Source of the DNA: Apoda limacodes
Taxonomy: Eukaryota; Arthropoda; Insecta; Lepidoptera; Limacodidae
Assembly: GCA_946406115.1 (NCBI GenBank)
Contig: OX291544.1
Location: 20,787,521 to 20,851,520 of the forward strand
DNA: 64,000 nt
Direction: 5' to 3'
Shown: piece by piece, positions 1 through 11,570 of the stretch
Layout: every line of letters begins with the position of its first letter
How positions within the stretch are numbered: the stretch's first letter is position 1
Notes under the pieces: model-generated
Database searches by the model: none
What the model was told of the DNA's origin: nothing
Seen by the model: the letters and a program-made list of their open reading frames with translations, nothing else
Translations under genes and position numbers: made by a program

Positions 1-454
1 TTTTGGTTAGTTTCTTTATTTACAACTTACAAAAGAAATAAAAAATGTCTTCGTCGTCAGATGAGTTTAATATAAATGCGATACCTCCAGATATTGATAA
101 TGCAGCTTAAGAAATTTGAACCTGTTACCTCCGAAGCTTAAAGACAAATAGGTACTTAACCGCATATGACAGTTTTATTACCTGGAGAAACAAGAAGAAA
201 ACGAGTTCATTTTCAGAGAATGTCCAATTAGCTTTGGGAAATTGTCGAAAATACAAACCGTCTTCCCTATGGGCAATTTACTTTATTTTGAAGAGCACTT
301 TCAAGTTCAAAAATTCCATCAATATTGAACAGTATTAACAGCATTTTAAAAAAAGGAGTCAGGTATCTACGTAAGTAAAAAGGAGTCAGGTATCTACGTA
401 AGTAAAAAGAGTACTCACGGGAGAAAATGTAGAAAAAATTATACACAGAAGAAG
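1..454. other. AT-rich intergenic DNA, no gene
   Basis: No coding signal is visible. The only structure is a 27-bp unit repeated twice in tandem at 354-407, with AGGAGTC starting each copy. Confidence 0.5.
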
Positions 455-811
455 CGGTACAGAAATTACTAACTTCAGTCATTAAAGCCTTTGGCCTTCG
501 GCCTTAGGCTTTTATATAGCCTCTCGTTAGGGTTGCCATACGTCCCGTATATACGGGACTGTCGCCCTCTTTGAGTACCTTGTCCCGTATTGCTAGTTTG
601 TCCCGTTTAACGATAAAATACGCGTATGCAGCAACAAGACTGTCGCAAATCGACAATTTAATGAAAAAAATCATTAAATGGTCCGAAAATATAGTTTTTT
701 GAGACTCATTGCTAATCTCGAGAGATATGACCTTAAACGTCCCGTATTAGTTTCCAATATTTATGGTAACCCTACCTCTCGTTAGTAATTTTCTCCTTAC
801 CGCCCTTAATA
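455..811 (+). repeat. Dispersed repeat, copy 1, split by a MITE
   Basis: The stretch from CGGTACAGAAATTACTAAC through GCCTTTGGCCTTCGG to TAGTAATTTTCTCC recurs at 29274-29367, where it is uninterrupted. Here it is split by the hAT-like insertion at 528-774. I do not know the family. Confidence 0.6.
528..774. mobile_element. hAT-like MITE (247 bp) with perfect 8-bp target duplication
   Basis: The ends are TAGGGTTGCCATA (528-540) and TATGGTAACCCTA (762-774), a 13-bp terminal inverted repeat with one mismatch. The direct repeat CCTCTCGT flanks both sides (520-527 and 775-782). An 8-bp target duplication with short TIRs is the hAT superfamily signature. There is no coding capacity, so it is non-autonomous. 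The uninterrupted relative of the host repeat at 29274-29367 serves as an empty site and supports both borders. Motifs of the form GTCCCGTAT recur inside. Confidence 0.8.
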
Positions 812-1110
812 CACAATGGACTTTTATTCACGATTGAGAGTTTCCAAAGTAATAAGTAGTTCTGTGGATCAAAGTGTGTCCTAGTAGTCCTACACGATAG
901 AGACTACCACATCAAAATACATGCATCAAAAGGATGCCAAATTATAGGCAAAAATAGACAGAGAAACGGCGTTTTGTAGATAGACATAGAGATAAAACAG
1001 CTTGCTTTGTGGCATATTAATTCATTAACAGCCTATTTATATTAATTTGCTGTTATTCTTGAACTGTTAACTGTGATCTCACATTGTCAATGTCAAATTA
1101 TATGGTTATC

Positions 1111-1507
1111 CATACTAATATTATAAATGTAAAAGTAACTCTGTCTGTCTGTCTGTCAGTTACCTCTTCACGCTTAAACCGCTGTACTTATTAAGATGAA
1201 ATTTGGCATGTTGATAGTTTGAGTCCCAAGGAAGGACAAAGGCTAATTAAAAACGTTAAGTTTGAGTCAGTTTTTTTTCTATAAATTGAGTAGTTGCGCT
1301 TAACATCCAACACCGAGAACCAAATTTAGGGTGGCTGGAACCGCGGGCAAATTTGGCATGGAGAAAGTTTGAGTCCCAAGGAAGGACAAAGGCTACTTGA
1401 AAGCATTAAGTCTGAGTCGGTTTTTTTTTTATAATTTGAGGAGTTGCCGTTGAAATTCTACACCCATAACCAAATTTAGAGCGGGAGGAACCGCGAGCAA
1501 AAGCTAG
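1111..1507 (+). mobile_element. Helitron-like non-autonomous repeat (lepidopteran Lep1-type)
   Basis: It begins near ATACTAATATTATAAA, holds a GTCTGTCT microsatellite-like run and ends in GCGAGCAAAAGCTAG followed by T, which fits a Helitron 3' end (CTAG before T). The phrase with GTTTGAGTCCCAAGGAAGGACAAAGGCTA occurs twice (about 1218 and 1366), so the unit is internally duplicated. Related sequence occurs at 29757, 31505-31884 (reverse) and 12545-12592. The superfamily assignment rests on memory of lepidopteran repeats. Confidence 0.5.
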
Positions 1508-1989
1508 TCACCTTTATACCACATCTAGATAATAGCCACACTATATATAGTACATTTAAAAATTAAAACAAAAAACAATACTACTATAACATAATACTAC
1601 TAATTAAGAAGGTTACTAGATAGTATAAAAACTTATACGTAAATAAGACGCCTACATCTAGTAGATACATATAGGTATGGTACAGACTGTTTAGTATGTT
1701 GAAATTAAATGCCCACCAATCAGGATATTTGCAAAAGGACAAGGAAAAACTTACGTTCGGTCATAACTAGTGATGAGGCAAGCAAATTCTGCTATTGAGA
1801 ACGCGTCGGTATGTTAGAAGCTATTTATATAATTCAATACAGTCGTTTGGAATGCACAAGAGCTTATAAAATGTTTCTATGGTGTATTTTTCAGCTGTTT
1901 ATGTGTGATTGTTACCATCTATACGTAGACAGATGCAGGCCTTGGCATGAATTTGACAAAGTCATGTACAACCAACACGTCGTGCAATC
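1508..1989. other. AT-rich intergenic DNA, nothing recognised
   Basis: No coding, RNA or repeat signal could be supported on either strand. The RTE relic starts at about 1990. Confidence 0.4.
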
Positions 1990-2560
1990 GCAGTATACAT
2001 CGCGAGTACCTTACTCGAAGAAGTCCAAGATTATATGTACCTAGGACAGAAAATCTGACTGGGCCGGAACAATTCTGAGAAGGAAGCCGATAGGATGATC
2101 CAGCTAGGGTAGGTAGCACTTGGTAAGCTTCGTCAAGTCTTCACGTCGCCTATACCGTAAAGTCTCAAGGCGAAGTCTTTGGCCAGTGCGTCCTACCTGT
2201 CTTGACTTACGCCGCCGAAACGTGGACACTTACAGCAGGGCTGGTCCACAAGTTTAAAGTTGCACAGCGCGCAATGGAGCGAGCTATGCTTGGAGTGTCT
2301 CTAAGGGATCGAATCCAAACTGAGGACATCCGGAAAAGAATTAACGTTACCGACATAGCTCGCAGAATCAGCAAGTTGAAGTGGCAGTGGGCTGGCCACG
2401 TCTCTCGGAGGACCGATGGCCGATGGAGCAGACGTGTCCTAGAGTGGAGACCGCACATTGAAAGGCAAAGCGTGGGACGCCCTCTAGCCTGGTGGAGCGA
2501 TGACCTTAAAATGGGGCTGGATGCATAAAATGAAAGGCATACACAAAAAAACAAATACGG
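1990..2560 (+). pseudogene. RTE-type LINE relic: C-terminal end of reverse transcriptase ORF
   Basis: The end of an endonuclease-reverse transcriptase of the RTE clade, the type common in Lepidoptera. The open part (2202-2525) reads TYAAETWTLT, then RAMLGVSLRDR, RWQWAGHVSRR-like and VGRPLAWWSDDL, the conserved tail downstream of the RT core. The part before it (1990-2200) is recognisable as LEEVQDYMYLGQ and GKLRQVFTSPIP but has stops and shifts. The fingers and palm of the RT are missing, so it is a 5'-truncated dead copy. A more 5' segment of the same kind of element lies at 63250-64000. Confidence 0.85.
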
Positions 2561-3140
2561 AACACTACTTTACTCGTGTAGAATATAGCTACTCAGTTTG
2601 AAATACCTTAAGGTCGAATGAACGAATCGTATGCATGCGGGGGAAGGCTTTAAGAGGTATATGCGAGAAATCTTTTTTTTCAGCAAACACACAATAAAAT
2701 AGAGTATATACTGAATAAAGTATATAGGTCGTGGCGGAACCCGAAACATAAGTGCGTATACTTTACTGGATAGGTGTTTTCTGAAAAATGCTTATTTAAC
2801 AGGCTTTACACAAAGCCTATTAAAGCAAATAGGCTTCAAATTATTTAAAAACATATTTCAGAACTTATTCGACGTCGTGACAAAAAGATATTTATGAAAA
2901 GTTTTGTTATTAATTTTTGAAAACAATTATTTTTGATTTTTACGTTCTCTTGAAAATAGGAGATATAGTTGTATCTTTCTAGTGCACTTGATTCTGTATT
3001 TATTTATCTCGCTTCCTCGGCCATACATTGGCACACTCTTAAAGCGCTTAGTGTGGAGCGTTCTATATCGATCTAATTTGTAACGTAGTTATAACCTCGC
3101 GTTAAACTAGACCTATGGCCTTTCGTCCTTGAACGGATGA
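2561..3140. other. Intergenic DNA, nothing recognised
   Basis: AT-rich, with no coding frame, tandem repeat or element end that I could support. Confidence 0.4.
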
Positions 3141-3144
3141 TCCT

Positions 3145-3500
3145 TTTTAGGGATCTGTAGTCAACAAGGAACCCTTCTAATTTCGCCATGTCCGTCCGTC
3201 CGCCGTCCGTCTGTCTGCCCGCGGCTTAGTTAATTACTTAATTTGGCAGGTATACACATTGATCAATCCGACAAAGTGGTAGAATGAAATCTTTGAAAAA
3301 AAATTTTTTAGGGCACCACGTGAAATGGGGACGTAATTTTTTTTTCTCGTCTACCCCATTGTGTGGGGCATCGTTGGATAGGAATTCCAAAAACATTGGC
3401 GGTATGCAAAGATCATTTTTTGATTTAGGGCTCCGTTTGAGTAACAATTAGCTTTGAGTACTAATTTTTGTTAGCAACTTGTCTACCAGCGAAAGTATAG
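3145..3500 (+). repeat. Dispersed repeat of the GGAACCC/TGTCCGTCCGTC type, 5' part
   Basis: It contains GGATCTGTAGTCAACAAGGAACCC, a TCCGTCCGTCC run and the phrase with CACCACGTGAAATGGGG and CCCCATTGTGTGGGGC. This is a widespread lepidopteran interspersed repeat type of uncertain class. The segment AATTAGCTTTGAGTACTAATTTTTGT near 3450 is echoed at 4343. Confidence 0.45.
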
Positions 3501-4300
3501 TATTTGAAAATGTAAAAAAAATTACGGTGGTGGTGCATATAATGAATTTAAAAGGAAAACTATCACGGGTGAGTACACTTTACAAGCTAACGAGTAATAG
3601 TCGACTGAGTTATAAAATGTACTTGGAAAAGTGAAATTTTCGTACAGATACCATTAAAAGTTTCTTATATGAAGTAGATATATCTGTAAAACAGGTAAAA
3701 AATATAAGTAAATGAACGATGAATAATTATAGAAAAATAAAATAATAACATTCTAAAGACTATTCTTCTTAAAATTGAAAAAAAAGTTACGTTCAAATGA
3801 CGCATTGGACTAGCCGGCGCGATTGGCGCAACGCCGAATCGAGCGTGTGACAGGCAGCTGCGCTCATAAGCACGCATGTGTTTTGGATGTCTCGAAGATG
3901 AAGAACGCGGTAAGTTTGCAAGTTTGAAAGTTCAGTTTTTAATGATTTGATTTGATTATCATTTAAAAAACTTTAATTTCAATACTACTATATTATTCAA
4001 TATTATTCTTTAAAAGATTGAACTTGCATGTTGCAATTTTAAAGTCGAATTTATTTAATTAAACATTTAAAACGTACGTACTCGTAACGTACCTACATGG
4101 GTTCCTAACTCAACTCCCTACCGATTTGCTTACTACAAGAAGGTTCTTTAAAGTCATAGGATGTAAAGGGGTTAATGTACTTACATGTCAGCTTTTCTCT
4201 ACTCTACTCTAAAAGAAGAAGAAGAATTCTAGTCTTCTTCTTCTTCGTTTTCTGTCACTTCTGTCGGCACTTCCGGCCACTGTTTTTTTTATACTGTGAA
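3501..4300. other. AT-rich intergenic DNA with a GAA/TTC hairpin
   Basis: No gene seen. A perfect 12-bp inverted repeat, (GAA)4 at 4215-4226 and (TTC)4 at 4235-4246, is separated by 8 bp. Confidence 0.4.
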
Positions 4301-4304
4301 CTTG

Positions 4305-4500
4305 GCTTTTGTTTCTATCAGGGATCCATTTGCGAAATATTTAGCTTTAAAGTGCTAATTTTTGTAAGGCAAGTGTCGTCGTCCCCTCTCAACGAAACCG
4401 TTGTATTTGGCAATATTTAAACAAACTCTAAAATCTTGGTTTATGAGGATACTACGGAACCCTATATTGCGCGTGGCTCGACACGCACTTGGCTGGTTTT
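4305..4500 (+). repeat. Dispersed repeat of the same type, 3' part
   Basis: It ends in ACGGAACCCTATATTGCG, CGACACGCACTTGGC and a T-rich tract, the usual 3' end of the family whose 5' part is at 3145. The shared inner phrase suggests two partial copies rather than one copy split by an insertion. Confidence 0.45.
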
Positions 4501-4869
4501 TTCTGGCTACCATCAGCCTACCTACACCTAAATACCTTAAATATCCCTAAAGCGTCAATTTAAAGATGTTAACCTTGTCATCTCAATAGAACTTGATACA
4601 TATCTACCAATGCAAATCCTGTATTAGAATTTAATAATAAAGGTAAGTACTTTAATCACTGATTTTATACTAATAGGTTTTTTCAGGTAGGAAATTGTAA
4701 CCCACCCTCGCTGTGCTCAGGTTTATCATAAGTATTTACACTAATCTTTAAAGCTCGGGCGACATGCACTATGTACGAAGAGAACGTTACCGACAAATTT
4801 AATTGTAAACCTTAGAAATATCAAACGGTAAACAAAAAGTCCATCGGGTCTTTTATTGCTGTTTGATGC

Positions 4870-5770
4870 TTTAATATCATTACGGTGTCCAGTCTTCATT
4901 ATTGTCCATAATCGCTTGGCATCTTCGCGTCATACTTTTTGCCAATTTTTCATTATAGCTGCAAGGTAAAGACCATCACGCGAACTTTCTTTCGAGTTCA
5001 CGAAAAAAGGTCAGCGATGGTTACTGCATTTTTGGCCCTTTGTTTAAGCTTCATCCACGACCAGACATTAAGGATTGGATTGGCATCAGATCAGGGGACT
5101 GTGCGGCCAATTCAACACGTTAAAACCAAATGTTCCGCTTTCCAAGTGGTGCAGAGCCAACTTCGGTGTTTAGGGTCATTATTCTTCAGAATCCAAAAAT
5201 CATTTTGGCGTGAAATCACCGCGTAAGCCGATGGCAATATTGCTTTATCGTCATTTTCTGAGCAACCAAAGTATCGGTAAACAAGTGCAAATTCCCAAAA
5301 CCCTTTTTTGACAAGCATCCCCAAACATGCACCTTCAGTGGGTGTTTCACGGTTCGTACCAACAGTCTATTGTCTGTCAGCCGTAGTCCAAGTGCGAGTT
5401 GAGTAACGTGCTGCCCAAAATGAAGCTTCATCCGAAAAAATAATGTCTCAATCGCGGTCTCACGTCGAACGCAGCCTTATGTCAATATGCGTTTCAAAAA
5501 GAGAGGTTTCTTCACAGTGCTGCGATATTTTACGCCATTACAAGTAAACTGACTTTTGATGGTGTCAAGTGATATAATTAAACCCTTTTCTTTCAACTGT
5601 TCCTGCTCAGAGCGAAGTAATAATAAAGGATTCTTGGCCAACAGCTCTGCTGCACAATCCGTTTATCATCTGCGGCAAACATCTTTTTTGATTTAACACG
5701 ATCGACGGTTTTTGTTTGTTATTTAAATATTTGTCACCCACTTGCTCACGAAAGCCTTGGGACTTTTTCA
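4870..5770 (-). pseudogene. Tc1/mariner superfamily transposase relic
   Basis: A dead Tc1-like transposase read on the minus strand from an ATG at about 5770. The DDE catalytic signature can be followed across frames: FSDEASFW (about 5420-5445, first Asp), VHVWGCLSKKGFG (about 5300-5340), NDPKHRSWL (about 5170-5200, second Asp) and QSPDLMPI (about 5075-5100, third acidic region, shifted). Motif order and spacing match Tc1 family proteins of about 340 residues. At least three frame changes separate the motifs, so no functional enzyme is made. The terminal inverted repeats could not be placed. Confidence 0.8.
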
Positions 5771-5964
5771 TTTAATGGGCGGCCGGGTGAGCACAAAGAA
5801 ACACAGCTTCAAAGCGGGAACCGTACGCGGCACTTGTCGTAAAAAAAAATATTTTTAACAAGAAAAACTGGAGGGAAAACTTTTTTTATAAAGCATTATA
5901 TGCAAAGGATTGTCCTATTCAGCCTTATATTTATTTTTATAAATTGCATTCCAAAATTTAAAAA

Positions 5965-6330
5965 TGTGCGGAACTGAGCAACTCATGACGGTGGGCGTTG
6001 AAGTCGCCTTAAAGCACTATCTCTGTTGCAATATATTGCTCAAGAATTTTGTCAGTCGTCAACTACAGTTGCCTGAAAAGTCGAGTCACATCCGTGTCAC
6101 CACTGTGAGACCTGTAAAGACACGCATACATGTGCGGCCTCCGTGATCTACTCGCACCCACAATATTGACAGGTCCCTTCTTCCTTATCTTCAAGGCCGT
6201 GAAGACGGCGACAGCAGATACCCTCCCGAAAGAAGAACACATATATGCACCTGCACGACTCACAAAAGTGCGCTCGAGTTTGTAGCTGGGGTAATGTAGA
6301 TATAAAATACCGGCAGGCAAAATATCTCTG
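5965..6330 (-). pseudogene. LINE-A relic: endonuclease domain fragment
   Basis: Minus-strand translation gives YLHYPSYKLERTFVSRAG and [13 protein letters not shown], near-identical to residues of the endonuclease of the larger LINE-A copy at 21195-21803. Only part of the APE-type endonuclease is present and it has internal shifts. No RT follows. Confidence 0.8.
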
Positions 6331-7224
6331 TGTGTAAAAGAGTGCCCTAAATAGCTGACCTTTTACTCTAAAATTCCACTGTTTAGTATTCAGTTTATAG
6401 AATTTCCATATTATAGCGATTTAGGTAGTCGCCGATGTTTGGCAAATCGATTGACTTAAAACATTACCCACCTTTAGGTAGTCGGGTTTAAATCTTCAAA
6501 TATCAACATAACTTAATAACTACATAATAAATGAATGCTCGATTTTAAGAGTGTATAGATAAGTACAATTTAAATTTGGATATGATGGAGGTGTTGAAAG
6601 AACTGACACTTTAACGACGACGCTAACAATGTAGGTAGGTGTATCTATAAAATGTAAGTAATGTTACGTACTAAATGTAGGCAACCCATTTTGCGTAACG
6701 TACCCGTAATTTTATCATACAAAATTGATTTACCATAATTATCGAAGTTCCTTGAATTTAACTTTGTTAAATTTTGATTTAAAAAAAGAACAAAAAATTG
6801 AGCTTTTTCGTTTTATAAAATTCTGCTAAGCCATTATTTTTTTATATTTTTTGCAAATGTATTCAAATAGCATTTTAGAAAAACGGAAACGCTCAGCACC
6901 TAAGGTAAATTAAAAAAAGCAAATTTTAAATAAAATGGAGATTATCGCAAAGTTTATTTTGTACGAAAATACTTTTAACAAAAAAACTGTATCATCTCGG
7001 TGCCCACCTGTCCACATGCTTTCAAATCTGTAGATAGGTAGTTATATTTATTCTATATATATTCGCTATGTAAACTCTTACATGAATAAATGTCTGCAGT
7101 TATGACAATATCCATGACCGACGCTTTAATGTGTCCGCCGGCGGACCTTAGGCAAACTATGTGGTCACTCATCCAATACCCGACTACCTTCCACATTGCT
7201 TAACTTTACATATTTAACCAGCCG
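6331..7224. other. AT-rich intergenic DNA, nothing recognised
   Basis: No coding frame, RNA gene or repeat border could be supported. Confidence 0.4.
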
Positions 7225-7300
7225 ACCTCGGGGCAAAGGTTGCTGCTTTAAACGCAAGTTCAGTCCCATATGGAGTACTGCACCCTGATGGGGGATTGGG
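7225..7300 (+). pseudogene. LINE-A relic: 75-bp RT C-terminal scrap
   Basis: GGTTGCTGCTTTA and CCCATATGGAGTACTG match the LINE-A segment at 8740-8790. The match stops abruptly on both sides, leaving an isolated scrap just before the main plus-strand LINE-A copy. Confidence 0.65.
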
Positions 7301-7369
7301 ATTGTCATTGAGGACAGGATCATGAGTGCAGTAACAACTATAAATTAATAACCACGTAATGATTAATGA

Positions 7370-9290
7370 ATCAAATCAGTAAGAAAGCAACTGCCAGAGC
7401 AAAATTCCAATTCATCGCCAGAATAGCTGGGTGACTTGCGAGCTATCCTTCTGAGAGTCGTGCTTTCTGGTCGCTTTCCAAAGCTGCCGAAGGATACTTT
7501 TGTCAATCGTCGTCACCACCACTGCGAAAGACCGATGGTGACTTGGCCCATAATGCTAAAGAGAAAGCCGGTTTACTGGGCAGTCTCTTTGCCTCAAACT
7601 CGAATATGAACGATGAAGGCGCTGTACCACCTACTATACCGTGGTGCGGCTAGACCATGCCGAAACTCTCCATAACACAGCGAGAGGTCCAGCGGGCGTT
7701 GCTTTCTCTAGACGTTCATAAGTCGAGTAGGCCAGACGGTATACCAGCAGTGCTGCTTGAGCAGTGTGCTCCTCAGCTATGACCTGTACTCACGAGCCTC
7801 TTCGCGCTTTCCTACCATACTAGGCAATTACCACCATACGAAGACGGCTTCGTGGAAGACTGCAAATGTGCACCCGGTGCCTAAAAAGGGCGATAGATCA
7901 GATCCATCGAATTACGGGTCTATCGCTATTACCTCTCTCCTCTCCAAGGTGATGGAGTGTGTGATCAATACACAGCTTCTAAGATACCTAGAAGAACACG
8001 ACCTGGTCAGTGATCGTCAATATGGCTTCCGCCACGGTCGCTCGACTGGTGACCTTCTAGTGTATCTCACACAACGATGGGCACCAGCCATTAAGAGTCA
8101 GGGGGAGGCATTGGCATGTACATAGCGAAGGCGTTCGTTTGGGTCTGGCACCGGGGTCTTCTATCGAAGTTGCAATCTTACGAAGTGCCCGAGGGTTTGC
8201 GCAAATGGTGGGCTAGCTTTTTGTCCGGCAGACGCATACGAACCGTAGTTACCGGTGGTTGCTCTGATAGCATGGACATTAATGCTGGTGTCCCGCAAGG
8301 CTCTGTGCTGTCTCCCATGCTGTTTGTACTGCATATCAATGACATGTTGGACATCAACAACATGCATTGCTATGCAGATGACAGTACTGGAGACGCTCAT
8401 TACACGGGTCGTGCAAACATCCCTCGTTCCGTTGTGGAGAAAAATCGCGGAGAACTTTTGTCTCAAATCGAGACCACACTGTCCAAGGTCTCTGACTGGG
8501 GACGGGTAAACTTGGTCCGATTCAACCCTACAAAGACACAAGTTTGCGCGTTCACCCAATTCACTGTGGTGCCACAATTCCAGAACACCCCCCTCTCCAT
8601 CTCCAAGAGCATTGGGATCCTTGGTGTCGACATCTCCAGCGTTGTTCAGTTCCGAGATCATTTTTGCAAGATAAGGTGAAGCTGGCGTCCAAAAAACTAG
8701 GTGTACTCAACAGAGCGAGGCAGTACTTTACGTCGGGGCAGAGGTTGCTGCTTTAGAAGTCGCAAGTTCGGCCCCATATGGAGTACTGTTGCCATCGCTG
8801 GGCGGGTGCACCGGGATTCCAGCTTGGACGACGGGCTGTGAGAATTGTCGACGATCCCAAACTCACTTGCCGTATCGAACCCTTAAATCTAAGGAGAGAC
8901 TGTGCCTCCCTGTGTGTGTTCTACCGCTTGTACAATGGGATGTGTTCTGAGGAATTGTTCGAAATGATGCCCACGGCTACTTTCTACCAACGCACCGCTC
9001 GCCATCTGCAAGGAATTCATTCTCACACTTTAGAACCGAAATAGTCGCGTACAGTCCGGTTTCAGAGAAACTTCCTCACGCGCACGCTTGGGTTGTGGAA
9101 TGAGCTCCCTGCCAAGGTTTTCTCTAAGGACTACAGCATGGGGTTCTTCAAGAAGGAAGTTATTAGATTTTTGAAGGGTTATCAACGCGCGAGTGATACT
9201 TCTGATGTTGCAAGCGTCCATAGGCCAGGGTGACCGCTTACCATCAGGCGGACCGTGTGCATGTTTGTCACCTTAGTGGTAATAAAAAAA
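7370..9290 (+). pseudogene. LINE-A copy (Jockey/CR1-like LINE), RT domain, degraded
   Basis: A 5'-truncated non-LTR retrotransposon on the plus strand. Recognisable in order are the pre-RT linker (about 7540-7750), KKGDRSDPSNYGSIAITSLLSK (split here as two motifs, 7890-7945), [15 protein letters not shown] (about 8015-8060), the palm motif [13 protein letters not shown] (about 8278-8316), the catalytic box [10 protein letters not shown] (about 8366-8395) and the C-terminal region [23 protein letters not shown] and [10 protein letters not shown]. Frames change at about 8110, 8680 and 8770, and several stops interrupt. The 3' tail GGTAATAAAAAAAAA ends the element at about 9290. It is opposite in orientation to the longer copy at 19015-22390. 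Confidence 0.9.
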
Positions 9291-9330
9291 AATTGACACG
9301 AGTATAGAAATGACACGATTGCAGTTATAG

Positions 9331-10345
9331 GGGAAACCGGGGAAAAGTAACGGCGGGTCGAAAGTAACAATCGCTATGTAGGCCCGCGGCCTTTGAGGGT
9401 TAGTTTGTAACACCTCCCATGCCTGAGATCGGTTTCCGCGCGTATCTCGGGTTTGTGTGTTGTACTAAAAGACGAAATGTGTTTTTACGCCCTGAAAGTA
9501 CGTTTTTTTTAATTTTATTAACATATTGTTAACGTAGGTTTGAAAATTGCATATCTTTGAGGCCATTTTTTTTTTGTATTAGTTTGCTTGCACATGATCA
9601 TAATTGTTTTATGTAAGGCACATTAAGATTTAAGGTTATTACGTGATTATTTACAAATAATTGAGTGGGTACGAAAGTAACACTACACCACGGGGATAAA
9701 AGTAACCTGCTTAGATTAAAACAAACAAAGAATTTCGATGCTGTTCGAGAAGTCTATAAAAAAGTTGCCAATGGCAATTTTAATGATAAACGTTATAGCA
9801 CTAGTAAGAAAGCTGAATGTTAGCCACATCACATTATTCATATTTATTTAACTATTTGCTGTTAGTACTTGTACTGGTCTTTCTAATAGAAACTTTTGAT
9901 GGTTATCGCAACAGCGATCTTTAAGCTTAATAAACTTTCAACAAAATAGTCACAGCTAATTAGATCATATAAGCCCAAATCACTATGGCCCAATTAACTG
10001 GTTAGAGCGACAGGGATATCCTGGGTGCAAGAAACTCAGAACACGTTGTAGATAGATATGGGGAAGGGGAGGGCTACGTTTAAAAGTGGACGTCTACAAG
10101 CTGAGATGATGATCAAGCGAAGAGTGAGATGTGAGAAATGTCTTCCAAAAAAATATTGTTCTTTGTTTGTTATGCGTGAGAAAAGATATTATTTTGTGCT
10201 CATTAATAAAAACAAATAATTTGTTATCTTTATCTCAAAATTAGTTTAATTGCTTATGTACCAAATGCGCAGTATCTGCTACAATGGTACTTTTGACCTG
10301 TGGCGTGTTACTTTCGACCTGACCCTGAGGACGAAAGTAACAAAT
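9331..10345. mobile_element. Candidate non-autonomous DNA element with iterated CGAAAGTAAC motifs
   Basis: GTCGAAAGTAAC occurs near the left edge (9357-9368) and its reverse complement GTTACTTTCGAC near the right (10307-10318). Further copies or variants are at 9341-9351, 9671-9681, 9696-9706, 10286-10298 (reverse) and 10331-10341. A short open stretch around 9710-9820 (reading DAVREVYKKVAN) may be transposase remains, which I cannot assign. The borders are approximate. Confidence 0.4.
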
Positions 10346-11020
10346 GACTTAAAGTTCTATAGCTCTTTAAAAACAAATAATATCATAGTTTAGAATATCT
10401 GTTTTTGTAAAACATACACGAAATATATAACTGGCTATATAAATTTAACTGTATGGATATTACCTATCCGAAATCAAACGAAATGTGTAAAGCGATAATC
10501 GAAACGATTTTACCGACGGCTTCGCCCGCGTCTTCTTAGGTTTACGACTTGAGATCCCTATGGTAATCCCTTGATTAACTCGGATAAAAAGTATTATCTC
10601 CGTTTCTTTCAGCTATCTTTGTGTCTAATGCTAGCGTTGCTCCATTGCAACATAAAGGAATAGTGCTTCAGGATAACACCAGCAAAAACATATAAGTATT
10701 CCTTTGGAAACTCTCCAACTGATATAACCTCCAGCTAACACTGTGGTTAAAAACAAGTATTCCTGACTTTAAGGAAAAAAAATGTGGCCCTAGATTTCAT
10801 CCGAGGAAAAATACTGTTTTATTCAGGGACTGTAGAAACTCCAGATTGGGGAAAAATTATCCTACATTCATGTCTTTGTCCCGACCTTAAGGAATAGTGG
10901 CCCAAAGTTTAGTCCGAGGAAAATTGTCGCTCCATCTATTCTATCGTAAGAATCAGGTCGATTGGGATCTCCATAAAAGACAACAAAACCTTCACTTCTA
11001 TATGTTAGGATCTAGGGAAT
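10346..11020. other. Intergenic DNA leading into a repeat-rich block
   Basis: Around 10507-10530 the phrase GGCTTCGCCCGCG followed by GATAAAAAGTATTATC resembles the body of the Helitron-like lepidopteran repeats. No gene is visible. Confidence 0.35.
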
Positions 11021-11021
11021 A

Positions 11022-11570
11022 TGATATGTTAAACATAGGCATAAAGAATGCGTTAAAATCTACATATATAGTGTGTTAAAAAACCACATACTAAATGCAT
11101 TAAAAATCGACAAACACAATTTGTTAAATATCAACATACAGAATTTGTTGAACATCGACATACTGAATGTGTTAAAAATCGACATACAAAACGTGTTAAA
11201 CATAGACATAAGAATGTGTATAAAATAGACGTACAGAATGGGTTAAAAAGCGAAATACAGCATGTGTTAAAAATCGAAATACACAATGTGTTAAAACTCG
11301 ACATACAGAATGTGTTGAATATCGACATACTGAATGTGTCAAAAATCGACATACTGAATGTGATTAAAATCGACATGCACAATGTGTTAAAAATCGACAT
11401 ACAGATAGTGTTTAAAATCAACATAAAGAATGGGTAGAATATCGTCATACGGAATGTGTTCAAAATCGACATTCAGAATGTGTAAAACATCAACATACTG
11501 AATGTGTTAAAAATCGACATACACATTGTATTAAAAATCGACACACAGAATGACTTAAACATCGTCGTAT
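11022..11570. repeat. 24-bp minisatellite, about 22 units
   Basis: A tandem array with a 24-bp unit close to GACATACTGAATGTGTTAAA plus AATC. Because 24 is a multiple of three and the unit lacks stops in one frame of each strand, the array produces open frames (11216-11437 on plus, 11131-11472 on minus) that read as imperfect 8-residue repeats such as KIDIQNVL. I regard these as by-products. Edge units are more diverged than central ones. Confidence 0.9.

Noticed and set aside
4175..4420. 81-codon open frame as a gene
   Set aside because: It crosses a GAA/TTC hairpin and a dispersed repeat, with no family resemblance or splice context.
11131..11472. Open frames of 73 and 113 codons across the 24-bp array as a repeat protein gene
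   Set aside because: The open frames follow from a unit length divisible by three without stops. Both strands are open, edges decay gradually, and there is no start context, splice site or family match.
11022..11570. CRISPR-like array
   Set aside because: Units are contiguous with no unique spacers, and the genome is an insect's.
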